Origin: Streptosporangium subroseum
GTDB taxonomy: Bacteria > Actinomycetota > Actinomycetes > Streptosporangiales > Streptosporangiaceae
Reading direction: 5' to 3'
NCBI RefSeq assembly: GCF_900188345.1
Contig: NZ_FZOD01000020.1
Coordinates: forward strand, 89,864 to 153,863
Length of the DNA stretch: 64,000 nucleotides
Part shown: positions 44,735-54,046 of the stretch, one piece after another
How positions within the stretch are numbered: position 1 is the stretch's first letter
Layout: the number at the start of each line of letters is the position of its first letter
The notes under the pieces: model-generated
The model's database searches: none
What the model was told of the DNA's origin: nothing
What the model saw: the letters and a program-made list of their open reading frames with translations, nothing else
Position numbers and translations under genes: made by a program

Positions 44735-45778
44735 ATGTCGCATGAATACTCTCAAAACGCCGTGGATCGACCTCATCGGGTGACCATGATCGTCGATGAG
44801 GGCTCGAACCCGTTCGAGCTGGGCGTGGCGACCGAGCTGTTCGGGCTGCGCCGTCCCGAGCTCGACCGGCCCTGGTACGACTTCACGCTCTGCGCCGCGC
44901 TGCCCGCCGTCCGCATGCACTCCGGACTGTTCACGCTGTCCGGTGTCGCCGGTCTCGACGCGGTCGACCAGGCCGACACCGTGATCGTGCCCAACCGGCC
45001 CGATCCGCTGGTGGAGCCGGCCCCGGGCGTACTGGACGCCGTCCGGCGCAGCGCGGCGCGGGGCGCCCGGCTGGTGAGCTTCTGCACCGGCGCCTTCACC
45101 CTCGCCGCGGCCGGCGTCCTCGACGGCCGCCGGGCCACCACGCACTGGCGCTGGGCGGAGTCGTTCGTCACCCGCCATCCCCAGGTTCGCCTCGAACCGG
45201 ACGTGCTGTTCGTGGACGACGGCGACGTGCTGACCGCGGCGGGCAGCGCGGCCGCGCTGGACCTCTGCCTGCACCTGATCCGCCGCGACCACGGCGCCGA
45301 GGTGACCAACGTGGTGAGCCGTCGCCTGGTGTTCGCGGCGCATCGAGACGGCGGCCAGCGGCAGTTCGTCGAACGGCCCATCCCCGCTATACCGGATACG
45401 TCCCTGGCCCCCGTACTGACCTGGGCCCAGGAGCGGCTGGACCTGCCACTGACCATCACCGACCTGGCGGCACGCGCGGCGGTCAGCCCCGCCACCCTGC
45501 ACCGGCGGTTCGGGACCCAGCTCGGCACCACCCCCCTGGCCTGGCTCACCGTCGAACGGGTCACGCTGGCCTGCCGGCTGATCGAGCGCGGTGAGCTCCG
45601 GCTCGACACGGTGGCCCGGCTCAGCGGGCTCGGGACCGCCTCGAACCTGCGCACCCAGCTGCGCCGGCAGACCGGCCTCAGCCCGACCGCCTACCGCCGG
45701 CGTTTCGGCCCGACCCCCGAGCCGGCCTCAGCCGGTGAGGCGGCGCGTCCAGACGAGAAAGAGGCCGTTCTTTCCTAA
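44735..45778 (+). CDS. GlxA-family AraC-type transcriptional regulator
   Basis: 347 residues from ATG 44735 (a GTG twelve codons earlier is possible). The N-terminal DJ-1/PfpI-like domain has FCTGAFTLAAAGVLDG, and the C terminus has two AraC helix-turn-helix elements (ITDLAARAAVSPATLHRRF; LDTVARLSGLGTASNLRTQL). It probably controls the divergent cupin gene. The inducer is unknown. Confidence 0.92.
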   Translation: MSHEYSQNAVDRPHRVTMIVDEGSNPFELGVATELFGLRRPELDRPWYDFTLCAALPAVRMHSGLFTLSGVAGLDAVDQADTVIVPNRPDPLVEPAPGVLDAVRRSAARGARLVSFCTGAFTLAAAGVLDGRRATTHWRWAESFVTRHPQVRLEPDVLFVDDGDVLTAAGSAAALDLCLHLIRRDHGAEVTNVVSRRLVFAAHRDGGQRQFVERPIPAIPDTSLAPVLTWAQERLDLPLTITDLAARAAVSPATLHRRFGTQLGTTPLAWLTVERVTLACRLIERGELRLDTVARLSGLGTASNLRTQLRRQTGLSPTAYRRRFGPTPEPASAGEAARPDEKEAVLS

Positions 45779-45823
45779 CTGAGATCGCGGTCGAGCCGAG
45801 ACCGGGAGTGCGACGACCACCTA

Positions 45824-47179
45824 CTAATGCGGAGCCATGTCGACGAAGCGGCTGTAGTGGCCCTGGAAGGCCACGGTGACCGTGGCGGTGGGGCCGTTAC
45901 GGTGCTTGGCCACGATCAGGTCGGCCTCTCCCGCCCGGGGCGACTCGCGCTCATATGCGTCTTCCCGATGGAGAAGGATGACCATGTCCGCATCTTGCTC
46001 GATGCTTCCGGATTCGCGAAGGTCGCTAACCATGGGTCTTTTGTCCGTTCGCTGCTCGGGGCCACGGTTCAGCTGCGAGATCGCGATGACCGGGACCTCC
46101 AGCTCCTTGGCCAGGAGCTTGATGGCACGGGAGATCTCGGAGACCTCGTTCTGGCGGCTCTCCGTCTTCTTCGGCGAGGACATCAGCTGCAGGTAGTCGA
46201 TGATGACAAACCGCAGGTCGTTACGTTGCTTGAGACGGCGGCACTTGGCCCGGATCTCCATCATCGACATGTTGGGCGAGTCGTCGATGAACAGCGGCGC
46301 CTCGGCCACCTCGCCCATCCGCCGGGCCAGCTTGGCCCAGTCGTCGTCGGTCATCGTGCCCGACCGCATGGCGTGCAACGCCACCCGGGCCTCGGCCGAC
46401 AGCAGACGCATCGTGATCTCATTTCGGGACATTTCCAGCGAGAACACAACAGTCGTCATACCGTGCTTAATAGCGGCAGATCTAGCGAAATCTAGTCCCA
46501 AAGTCGACTTACCAATGGCAGGTCTCGCGGCCACAACGATCATCTGGCCGGGGTGCAGGCCGTTGGTGAGGGCGTCGAGGTCCTGGAAGCCCGTCGGGAC
46601 GCCGACCATCTGGCCGCCTCGGCCGCCGATGGCCTCCAGCTCGTCGAGGGCGCCCGGCATGATGTCGGCCAGGGGGATGTAGTCCTCGGAGGTGCGCCGC
46701 TCGGTGACCTTGTAGATCTCGGCCTGGGCGCGGTCGACGAGCTCGTCGACCTCCTCGTCCTGGCCGCCGTAGCCGTAGGAGACGATGCGGGTGCCGGCCT
46801 CGATCAGTCGGCGGAGGATGGCCTGCTCGCGGACGATCCTCGCGTAGTAGCCCGCGTTCGCGGCGGTGGGCACGACGGCGGTCAGCGTGTGGAGGTAGGC
46901 GCCGCCGCCGACCCGGGCGACCTCACCTCTCTTCTGCAGCTCGTCGAAGATGGTGACGGCGTCGGCGGGGTCGCCGCGGCCGTAGAGATCGATGATGATG
47001 TCGTAGATGATCTGATGGGCCGGACGGTAGAAGTCGTCAGATCGGATGATCTCGACCACGTCTGCGATGGCGTCCTTTGACAGGAGCATGCCACCGAGGA
47101 CGGACTGCTCGGCCTCGATGTTGTTCGGCGGCGTGCGCTCGAACCCAGGCTCGAAGACCGGTGGCTCCGCGATACTCAC
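45824..47179 (-). CDS. dnaB: Replicative DNA helicase
   Basis: 451 residues from GTG 47179 with GGAAGGGGGG upstream; a longer open frame upstream was rejected as unconserved. It has the N-terminal primase-interacting helices (PPNNIEAEQSVLGGMLLS) and RecA-like C-terminal ATPase with Walker A ARPAIGKSTLGLD and an IIDYLQLM Walker B. No intein is present. DnaA boxes lie upstream. Confidence 0.97.
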   Translation of the reverse strand: MSIAEPPVFEPGFERTPPNNIEAEQSVLGGMLLSKDAIADVVEIIRSDDFYRPAHQIIYDIIIDLYGRGDPADAVTIFDELQKRGEVARVGGGAYLHTLTAVVPTAANAGYYARIVREQAILRRLIEAGTRIVSYGYGGQDEEVDELVDRAQAEIYKVTERRTSEDYIPLADIMPGALDELEAIGGRGGQMVGVPTGFQDLDALTNGLHPGQMIVVAARPAIGKSTLGLDFARSAAIKHGMTTVVFSLEMSRNEITMRLLSAEARVALHAMRSGTMTDDDWAKLARRMGEVAEAPLFIDDSPNMSMMEIRAKCRRLKQRNDLRFVIIDYLQLMSSPKKTESRQNEVSEISRAIKLLAKELEVPVIAISQLNRGPEQRTDKRPMVSDLRESGSIEQDADMVILLHREDAYERESPRAGEADLIVAKHRNGPTATVTVAFQGHYSRFVDMAPH

Positions 47180-47284
47180 CGCGCACCCCCCTTCCAACTC
47201 GGTCGTGCTATCAACTTGTAGCTGACCGGTCTGACAGTTTCGCGGCTCTTCGGGCCAAGTAGCAACGTGGCCTGTCGAAAGAGG

Positions 47285-47360
47285 TGTGGATAAGTTGTGC
47301 AGTTCTTCCCCAGAGGTGTGGGCACCCTGGGGACAGTGCTGTGGATAACTCTTATCCACA
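47285..47360. promoter_or_regulatory. Cluster of three perfect DnaA boxes upstream of dnaB
   Basis: TTATCCACA occurs at 47352-47360, and its reverse complement TGTGGATAA at 47285-47293 and 47340-47348. The last two are four bases apart and face each other. They sit in the 334-base gap between the divergent dnaB and MATE genes. The gap has no further gene; a further GTGGAGAAAAG is not an exact box. Confidence 0.75.
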
Positions 47361-47513
47361 GGTCGCGAGGGCCGTCTGAGCAGGGAAAACGTCATCCACT
47401 GCCTGTGGAGAAAAGAAAGTTGGGGCGACACGCTGAGACTCGCCTCACATGACATGACCCGCACCCTTCGTCCCGCCGGAGGCCCACCTAAAGGTAAGAG
47501 GCACAATTAAGCT

Positions 47514-48824
47514 GTGCCTCTTACCCTCGGCTCAGGCCGCCGTCACGACAGACAGATCCTCCGGCTCGCCCTTCCCGCCTTCGGCGCCCTGGTCGCCGAG
47601 CCGCTGTTCCTGTTGACGGACACCGTCATCGTCAGCCGCCTGCCCGCTCCCGCGCTCGGTGCGGTGGGCGTGGCGAGCACGGTGCTGAGCCTCCTGGTGG
47701 GACTGTGCGTGTTCCTGGCCTACGGCACGACGGCGGCCGTGGCCCGGCAGATCGGTGCGGGCAACACTCGCCAGGCGATCCGCCAGGGGGTGGACGGTCT
47801 CTGGCTGGCCGCCGGGGTCGGGCTGGCGATCATCGTGGTCGTATGGCCGCTCGCGCCCTGGCTCGTTCATCTGATCGGCGCCGAGGGGGAACTCTTCAGA
47901 CAGGCCGTGACCTACCTGCGGATCAGCCTGCTGGGCGTCCCGGCCATGTTGCTGGTGCTGGCGGGGACCGGGGTCCTGCGCGGCATGCAGGACACCAGGA
48001 CCCCGCTGCTGGTGTCCGTGGGTTCCTTCACCCTCAACGCGGTGCTCAACGTCGTGTTCGTCCTGGGTCTGGGCTGGGGTGTCGCCGGCTCGGCCTGGGG
48101 CACGGTGCTGGCCCAGTCGCTCGCCGCCGCCGTCTATCTCGCCCTGATCTTCGGGCGGCAGCGGGCGCCTCTCCGGCCTGATCTCGCGGGTATCAGGGCC
48201 GCGGGTTCGGCCGGGATCGCACTGGTCATCCGTACGGCGTGCCTGCAGGCGGTGCTGCTCATCGCGGCGGGAGTCGCCACCCGGATGGGAGAGGACCAGA
48301 TCGCGGCTCACACGATCGCCACCCGGATCTGGACCCTGCTGGCACTGGCCCTGGACGCGATCGCCATCGCCGGGCAGGCCATCACCGGCCGGGCCCTGGG
48401 CGCGGGTGACGTGGCGGGGACCCGCGAGGCGACCTGGAGGATGGTCGTGTGGGGGATCGGCTCGGGCGTGGTTCTCGGGTTGCTCGTGGTCGTGGCCAGG
48501 CCGTTCGTTCCCGCCGTGTTCGACGCGAATCCGTTCGTGACCGGGGAGCTGCTCGACCTGCTCTGGGTGGTGGCGGTCCTGCAGCCGATCGCCGGGGTGG
48601 TGTTCGTCCTGGACGGGGTGCTGATCGGCGCCGGGGACCAGCGCTACCTCGCCTGGGCGGGGGTGTGGACGACGCTCGCCTACCTGCCCGCCTCGCTCCT
48701 GGTGATCGTCTCCGGTGGCGGCCTGGTCATGCTCTGGATGGCGCTCGGCGTGTGGATGGTGGCTCGGATGATCACCCTGGGACTGCGCGCGTACGGAACC
48801 CGGTGGCTGGTGATCGGTGCGTGA
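47514..48824 (+). CDS. MATE-family efflux transporter
   Basis: 436 residues with twelve hydrophobic segments in two related halves, and the early LALPAFGALVAEPLFLLTDT motif of DinF-like MATE proteins. It would export cationic compounds using an ion gradient. GTG start with no good ribosome site. Orthologues are often next to dnaB. Confidence 0.93.
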   Translation: MPLTLGSGRRHDRQILRLALPAFGALVAEPLFLLTDTVIVSRLPAPALGAVGVASTVLSLLVGLCVFLAYGTTAAVARQIGAGNTRQAIRQGVDGLWLAAGVGLAIIVVVWPLAPWLVHLIGAEGELFRQAVTYLRISLLGVPAMLLVLAGTGVLRGMQDTRTPLLVSVGSFTLNAVLNVVFVLGLGWGVAGSAWGTVLAQSLAAAVYLALIFGRQRAPLRPDLAGIRAAGSAGIALVIRTACLQAVLLIAAGVATRMGEDQIAAHTIATRIWTLLALALDAIAIAGQAITGRALGAGDVAGTREATWRMVVWGIGSGVVLGLLVVVARPFVPAVFDANPFVTGELLDLLWVVAVLQPIAGVVFVLDGVLIGAGDQRYLAWAGVWTTLAYLPASLLVIVSGGGLVMLWMALGVWMVARMITLGLRAYGTRWLVIGA

Positions 48825-48902
48825 CCGGGAGGTGTCCACCACGTGACCGGCTAGCCCTTGTACGGCGGCGATCTCCTGCGGCACTGTAAAACGAACCTGG
48901 CG

Positions 48903-50498
48903 ATGCGGGTGTTCTCCCCACCCATCATGATTGGTCACGTCGTGCCCTTAGGCCCCTCCTCGTCGATCGTGCGCCGCATGCCGCCGAGCCACGCCACGGA
49001 GCAGTGGAACAGTGCGCGCCACGGTCTCCCCATGACCTACGGGCCGGTGGATCTCATCGTCCTCGGCGTCGGCGTCATGATCGGCGCAGGCATTTTCAGC
49101 CTCGCCGGCCGCCAGGCCGCCACGATGGCCGGCCCAGGCGTGATCCTCTCCTTCATGATCGCTGGAATTACCAGCCTGCTGGTGGCCTTCTGCTTCGCGG
49201 AGCTGTCCTCGGCCATGCCGGCCTCGGGAAGTGCCTACACCTTCACCTACGTCATCTTCGGCGAGGTCTGGGCCTGGATCGTCGGCTGGGCGCTGCTGCT
49301 GGAGTTCTTGCTGGCCGCCGCGGCGGTGGCCCGCGCCTGGTCTCGCTACGCCGCCCAGATGATCACCGATCTCGGTGTGCGCTTTCCCGAGCCGCTTGCC
49401 GGGATGGTCGGCCAGGCCGAGGGGTTCGACCTGTTCACGCTGCTCATTCTGGTGTTGCTGACGGCCGTGGTCGCCCTGGGCTCCCGGGTCGGCCTGCGCG
49501 CCCTGTGGATCATTGTGATCGCCAAGCTGCTGGCCATCGGCGCGGTCATCGTGGTCGGCGCCATCCACTTCGACCAGCGCAACCTCGCCGCCATCCCCGT
49601 ACCGGCGGCTCCCACCACGAACACCACGAACATCGCGGACACCCTGCACTCCCCGCTGCTCGGCATCGTCTTCGGCCAGACGAGCGCCTTCGGCTGGTTC
49701 GGCATCTTCGCCGCCTCGGCTGCCATCACCTTCGCCTACATCGGGTTCGATGTCGTGGCCACCGCGGCGGAGGAGTCCAAGGACGCGCCCCGGTCGATCC
49801 CGACGGGCATCATCCGCAGCCTGATCGTCACCACGGTCATCTACATCGCGGTCGCGCTGGTGATGGTCGGCATGACCCCGTACAACAAGATCGACCCCGA
49901 CGCCCCGCTCGCCAACGCCTTCCGCCAGGTGGGCAACGGTTTCATGGTGCACATCATCAACGTCGGCGCGGTCCTCGGCCTGACCACCGTCATCCTGGTG
50001 CTGCTCGCCGGCCTGACCCGCGTCATGTTCTCCATGGCCCGTGACGGGCTCATCCCCCGCCGGCTGGCCAGGATCAACAGGACCTATCACAACCCGACCG
50101 GCGTCACCCTGCTCATCGGCGGCCTGGCGATCCTGCTGGCCGAGTTCGTGCCGGTGCTCATCCTCGAACCGCTGGTCGTGATCGGCGCTCTGTTCGTGTT
50201 CGTCGCCGTGGCCGGCGGGGTGATCAGGATGCGGCAGACGATGCCCGACCTGCCCCGGGGCTTTCGCACCCCGCTCTCCCCCGTGGTGCCGATCGCCTCG
50301 ATCGTCGCCTGCCTGTGGCTCATGGTGAATCTCCAGGTCATCACCTGGCTGTACTTCATCCTCTGGATGGCCTTCGGCGTGCTGGTCTACCTGGGGTACG
50401 GCAGGCGCAACAGCGTGCTCGCCGGAGTACGGCCTCCGGCGGAGCTCCCCGCCGTCATCCCCTCCGACACCGGGTTCAGGGGCAGGCACCGGCGCTGA
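48903..50498 (+). CDS. APC-superfamily amino acid permease
   Basis: About 531 residues from ATG 48903 (start uncertain), with about twelve hydrophobic segments. The first membrane segment carries GVGVMIGAGIFSLAG, the APC family signature, and the sixth region IGFDVVATAAEESKDAPRSI is typical. It likely imports amino acids. It ends four bases before the convergent ABC ATPase gene. Confidence 0.92.
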   Translation: MRVFSPPIMIGHVVPLGPSSSIVRRMPPSHATEQWNSARHGLPMTYGPVDLIVLGVGVMIGAGIFSLAGRQAATMAGPGVILSFMIAGITSLLVAFCFAELSSAMPASGSAYTFTYVIFGEVWAWIVGWALLLEFLLAAAAVARAWSRYAAQMITDLGVRFPEPLAGMVGQAEGFDLFTLLILVLLTAVVALGSRVGLRALWIIVIAKLLAIGAVIVVGAIHFDQRNLAAIPVPAAPTTNTTNIADTLHSPLLGIVFGQTSAFGWFGIFAASAAITFAYIGFDVVATAAEESKDAPRSIPTGIIRSLIVTTVIYIAVALVMVGMTPYNKIDPDAPLANAFRQVGNGFMVHIINVGAVLGLTTVILVLLAGLTRVMFSMARDGLIPRRLARINRTYHNPTGVTLLIGGLAILLAEFVPVLILEPLVVIGALFVFVAVAGGVIRMRQTMPDLPRGFRTPLSPVVPIASIVACLWLMVNLQVITWLYFILWMAFGVLVYLGYGRRNSVLAGVRPPAELPAVIPSDTGFRGRHRR

Positions 50499-50502
50499 GG
50501 AT

Positions 50503-51246
50503 TCACAACCGCCGGGCGTCGATCACACTCTGCAGGAACTCCCGGGTGCGGGGCCGGCCGGGGTTGCTGAAGATCTGTTCAGGAGTGCCGCGTTCGAGGA
50601 GCACCCCGCCGTCGAGGAAGCAGACGGTGTCCGCGATCTCACGGCAGAAGCCCATCTCATGGGTGGTCAGGATCATGGTCATCCCACCCTCCTTGAGCTC
50701 CCGGATGACCCCGAGCACCTCCGTGACCAGCTCCGGGTCCAGCGCCGAGGTGACCTCGTCCAGCAACATCAGGCGGGGCTGCGTGGCCATGGCCCGGATG
50801 ATGGCGGCGCGTTGCTGCTGACCGCCGGAGAGCTGGTCGGGGTAGGAGCCCGCCTTGGCCGCCAGGCCGAACCTGGCCAGCAGGTCGCGGGCCTGCGCCT
50901 CGGCCTGCTCCCTGCCGACCTTGTGCACCTTGCGCGGGGCCAGCGTGATGTTGTCCAGCACGGTCATGTGCGGGAAGAGGTTGAACGCCTGGAACACGAT
51001 GCCCATGCGCTTTCGCACGCCGTCGGCGTCGGCCCGGACGTCGGTGATCTCCTCACCGTCCAGGTGGATCGTGCCGTCGTCGGCTGTCTCCAGCAGGTTG
51101 ACGCAGCGCAGCAGGGTGGATTTACCCGAGCCGGAGGCCCCGATCAGGCAGACCACCTCGTGTGCCTCGACCGTCAGATCGATTCCGCGCAGCACGTTGT
51201 GGCCGTGGTAGTTCTTCCACAGACCCTCGATGGTCAGCAGGCTCAT
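50503..51246 (-). CDS. Polar amino-acid ABC transporter ATPase
   Basis: 247 residues from ATG 51246 with GAGGAG six bases upstream. Walker A GASGSGKSTLL, signature LSGGQQQRAAI and Walker B LMLLDEVTSALDP place it in the GlnQ/HisP class. It pairs with the permease and binding protein that precede it on the same strand. The amino acid is unknown. Confidence 0.94.
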   Translation of the reverse strand: MSLLTIEGLWKNYHGHNVLRGIDLTVEAHEVVCLIGASGSGKSTLLRCVNLLETADDGTIHLDGEEITDVRADADGVRKRMGIVFQAFNLFPHMTVLDNITLAPRKVHKVGREQAEAQARDLLARFGLAAKAGSYPDQLSGGQQQRAAIIRAMATQPRLMLLDEVTSALDPELVTEVLGVIRELKEGGMTMILTTHEMGFCREIADTVCFLDGGVLLERGTPEQIFSNPGRPRTREFLQSVIDARRL

Positions 51247-51254
51247 GGATTCTC

Positions 51255-51430
51255 CTCGCCCGACGGCTCGCCGGAACACGCTTCAAGACCGCCGCGCCCG
51301 CCGGCCCGCGGGGTAGGACCGGCTCGCCCACCGGAACACGCCTCGGGACCGCTTCGCCCGCCGGCCCGCGGATCGGGGCCACCTCGTCTGCCGGCTCGCG
51401 AGGCGAGGTCGCCGTGCCCGCCGTCCTGCC
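51255..51430. repeat. 60-bp tandem repeat between transporter genes
   Basis: Three imperfect copies with exact 60-base spacing, each ending near GCCCG and starting CCGGCCCGCG or a variant, with inner CCGGAACACGC elements. They fill the gap between the permease and ATPase genes. Confidence 0.75.
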
Positions 51431-51433
51431 CGG

Positions 51434-52300
51434 TCACTGGCCTCGCCGCTTCTGGGAGCGGGCCGCCAGGTAGTCGGTGAAGCGGGCCATGGGAATGGTG
51501 AGCAGGATGAACAGCAGCGCCGCCGCCAGGTAGGGCGTGTAGTTGAACGTGCTGGCGGCGTGGATCTGCGCCTGGCGCAGCGCATCCAGCGGGCCGATCG
51601 TGGCGACCAGCGCGGTGTCCTTCTGCAGCGAGACGAAGTCGTTGAGCAGCGGCGGCACCACCCGGCGCACCGCCTGGGGAACCACCACGTACCGCATGGT
51701 CCTGCCGTGGCTCAGCCCGAGGGAGCGGGCGGCGGCCCACTGGCTGGGGTGCACCGACTCGATGCCCGCGCGGAAGACCTCCGCCACGTACGCCCCGTAG
51801 GACAGGGTGAGCGCGATGACGCCCAGCGTCGCGAGATCCGTCGGCATGCCCTGCAGGCCGAGCGCGGGCAGGCCGAAGCCGACGAGATAGATGACCAGGA
51901 TCGTGGGCACGCCGCGGAAGATGTCGGTGTAGGCCACCGCGAGGGCGCGGAGCGGGAAGAACACCGGTGCCCTGAGGTTGCGGGTCAGCGCGACCAGCAG
52001 ACCCACGATCAGGATCAACGGTTCGGCGATCAGGAAGATCTTGATGTTGAGCAGGAACCCGCTCAGCACCTCCGGCAGCGCGTTCACGAACTGCTCGGAG
52101 TTGAAGAACGTCTCCTGGACCCGAGGCCAGCCGGGCGAGTTGGTGAAAACCCAGAAAAGCAGGATGATCACCAGGATCGTCGAGACCGTCGCGATCGAGC
52201 TCGACCGTCGCGACCTCTGCTTGCGGAGCCGCTCCCGCTCCACCTGCCGTTCGCTCTTCACCCAGTCGGTGGGTATCGCCATCTGCCCGTCACTCTTCAT
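51434..52300 (-). CDS. Polar amino-acid ABC transporter permease
   Basis: 288 residues. A basic cytoplasmic head precedes five or six membrane segments; the EAA loop region ESVHPSQWAAARSLGLSHGR is clear. It is of the HisM/GlnP type and forms the channel with the ATPase. Start is ATG 52300; an internal ATG at 52282 is also possible. Confidence 0.92.
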   Translation of the reverse strand: MKSDGQMAIPTDWVKSERQVERERLRKQRSRRSSSIATVSTILVIILLFWVFTNSPGWPRVQETFFNSEQFVNALPEVLSGFLLNIKIFLIAEPLILIVGLLVALTRNLRAPVFFPLRALAVAYTDIFRGVPTILVIYLVGFGLPALGLQGMPTDLATLGVIALTLSYGAYVAEVFRAGIESVHPSQWAAARSLGLSHGRTMRYVVVPQAVRRVVPPLLNDFVSLQKDTALVATIGPLDALRQAQIHAASTFNYTPYLAAALLFILLTIPMARFTDYLAARSQKRRGQ

Positions 52301-52381
52301 CGACTCATCGACCGCCGCCGTACGGCGAGCGGGACGCGCTCTCCATCGGCACGGGGCCGGAGGCCGGTGGCCGCTCGCCGG

Positions 52382-53242
52382 TCACTTCAGCTCCGGCGCA
52401 CCCGCGGCCGAGCCGAGCCACTCGGTTTCGATCTTGGCCAGCTCACCGGAGGCGGTCAGCTTGCCGATCGCCTCGTTGACGCAGCCCACCAGCGGGCTGC
52501 CCTTCTCGAAGACCGCGCCGAAGACCTCGGGCGCACCGGAGGCGGTACCGAACTGACCGATGATCTTGGAGCCCTCGACCTGGGCCGCGGTCACGTAGAA
52601 CGCGGTGGGCAGGTCCACCACCACGGCGTCGACCTGCTTGTTCTTCAGCGCGTTCACCGCGTCGATCTGCTCGTTGTAGACGTTCAGCTCGGTCGTGGGC
52701 TTGATGACGTCCTTGACCGCCTGCAGGGAGGTGGTGCCGACCTGAACGCCGATCTTGGCGTCCTTCAGGCTCGCCAGGTCCGTCGCGGAGGCGATCTTGG
52801 AGCCGTCCAGCGCGACCACGGCCTGCTTGACCGTGTAGTAGCCGTCGCTGAAGTCGACGACCTTGGCTCGGTCAGGGGTGACGGAGACCTGGTTGAAGTC
52901 GAGGTCGAACTGCTTGGCACCGGGGGCGAACGCGGAGTCGAACTTCACCGTGGCCCAGGTGATCTCGTTGTTTCCGAAGCCGAGCTGCTTGGCGATCGCG
53001 TACGCCACCGCGCTCTCGAAGCCCTTGCCGTTGGCCGGGGTGTCGTCCTTGAACCACGGCTCGTAGGCGGGCTTGTCGGTGCCGATGGTCAGCTTGCCCG
53101 CCGTCTTCAGCGTGAGCTGGTCCTTGGCGCAGGTGGCCGGGGCGGAGGCGGTCGTCTGCGTCGCGGTTTCCGAGGCCGGCGCACAGGCTACCGCGGCAAC
53201 CGTGAGGGCGCCCAGCGCGAGCAGCATCGAAGGACGGACCAT
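52382..53242 (-). CDS. Polar amino-acid ABC transporter binding lipoprotein
   Basis: 286 residues from ATG 53242 with GGAGG upstream. The signal ends in a lipobox VAAVACAP, so it is lipidated. The body has the family-3 layout (KLTIGTDKPAYEPWF; FDLDFNQVSVTPDRAKVVDFS; IGVQVGTTSLQAV). It captures a polar amino acid for the two following genes. Confidence 0.94.
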   Translation of the reverse strand: MVRPSMLLALGALTVAAVACAPASETATQTTASAPATCAKDQLTLKTAGKLTIGTDKPAYEPWFKDDTPANGKGFESAVAYAIAKQLGFGNNEITWATVKFDSAFAPGAKQFDLDFNQVSVTPDRAKVVDFSDGYYTVKQAVVALDGSKIASATDLASLKDAKIGVQVGTTSLQAVKDVIKPTTELNVYNEQIDAVNALKNKQVDAVVVDLPTAFYVTAAQVEGSKIIGQFGTASGAPEVFGAVFEKGSPLVGCVNEAIGKLTASGELAKIETEWLGSAAGAPELK

Positions 53243-53298
53243 GAAAAACCTCCAGAGCGAAGCAACAACCCCCGAATTGTACGTATCCGCCGTGACTA

Positions 53299-53537
53299 GG
53301 AAGGACGCGGTCTCACCACACGGACACGGGCTCACGAAGGACCTGGTCTCGCCACCGGCGCAGGCTCGCGCACGAACGCCGGAAAGGACATGTTCTCGCC
53401 CCGAACGCGGGCTCACGTACGAAGGACCTGGTCTCGCCACAGACACCGGCTTACGCACGAACGCCGGGAGGAGCGTGGTCGCCACCGCCACGGGCTCACA
53501 CCACGGGCACCGGGAGGAACACGGTGTCCCCGCACGG
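53299..53537. repeat. About 40-bp degenerate tandem repeat upstream of transport operon
   Basis: Six imperfect units, each like GAAGGACCTGGTCTCGCCAC then a C-rich part ending GGGCTCAC. They fill the 343-base gap between the binding-protein gene and the ribosomal operon terminator. No gene is seen. Confidence 0.75.
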
Positions 53538-53572
53538 ACAAGGGCTCCTCCCGAGTGGGGAGGAGCCCTTGT
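53538..53572 (-). terminator. Terminator of the rpsF-rplI operon
   Basis: Arms ACAAGGGCTCCTCCC and GGGAGGAGCCCTTGT around GAGTG form a 15-base stem just after the rplI stop. Confidence 0.85.
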
Positions 53573-53585
53573 CTCATGGGGCCTG

Positions 53586-54032
53586 TCAGGCCGCGACGAC
53601 CTCGATGTCGAGGGCGGCGGAGACCTCCGGGTGCAGCTTGACGCTGACCCGGTGAGAGCCGAGGCTCTTGATCGCGGAGGCGATCTCGATGCGACGGCGG
53701 TCGAGCAGGGGGCCACCGGCGGCCTTGACGGCCTCGGCGACGTCGCTCGTGGTGATGGAGCCGAAGAGACGACCGGAGTCGCCGGCCTTCGTCTTCAGGA
53801 TCACCTTGAGGGACTTGAGCTGGCCGGCGACTTCCTTGGCGGTGCCGACGTCGCGGATCTCGCGGGCGTCGCGGGCCTTCTTGATCGAGGTGATCTGCTT
53901 CTCGCCGCCACGCGTCCACAGGATCGCGAAGCCACGGGGGAGCAGGTAGTTGCGGCCGTAGCCGCTCTTGACCTCAACGATGTCACCGGGGGCACCGAGG
54001 CCCGTGACCTCACTGGTGAGAATGAGCTTCAT
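53586..54032 (-). CDS. rplI: Ribosomal protein bL9
   Basis: 148 residues with the N-terminal domain start MKLILTSEVTGLGAPGDIVE and GYGRNYLLPRG, a long helix and the C-terminal globular domain. It is the last gene of the rpsF-ssb-rpsR-rplI operon. Confidence 0.97.
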   Translation of the reverse strand: MKLILTSEVTGLGAPGDIVEVKSGYGRNYLLPRGFAILWTRGGEKQITSIKKARDAREIRDVGTAKEVAGQLKSLKVILKTKAGDSGRLFGSITTSDVAEAVKAAGGPLLDRRRIEIASAIKSLGSHRVSVKLHPEVSAALDIEVVAA

Positions 54033-54046
54033 TTGTCCGGACCTCC

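Noticed and set aside
47285..47360. Chromosomal origin
   Set aside because: Only three boxes, no AT-rich unwinding region and no dnaA-dnaN-gyrB neighbours.
53299..53537. Possible CRISPR array or small-peptide gene
   Set aside because: No spacers, units diverge, and no start with ribosome site.
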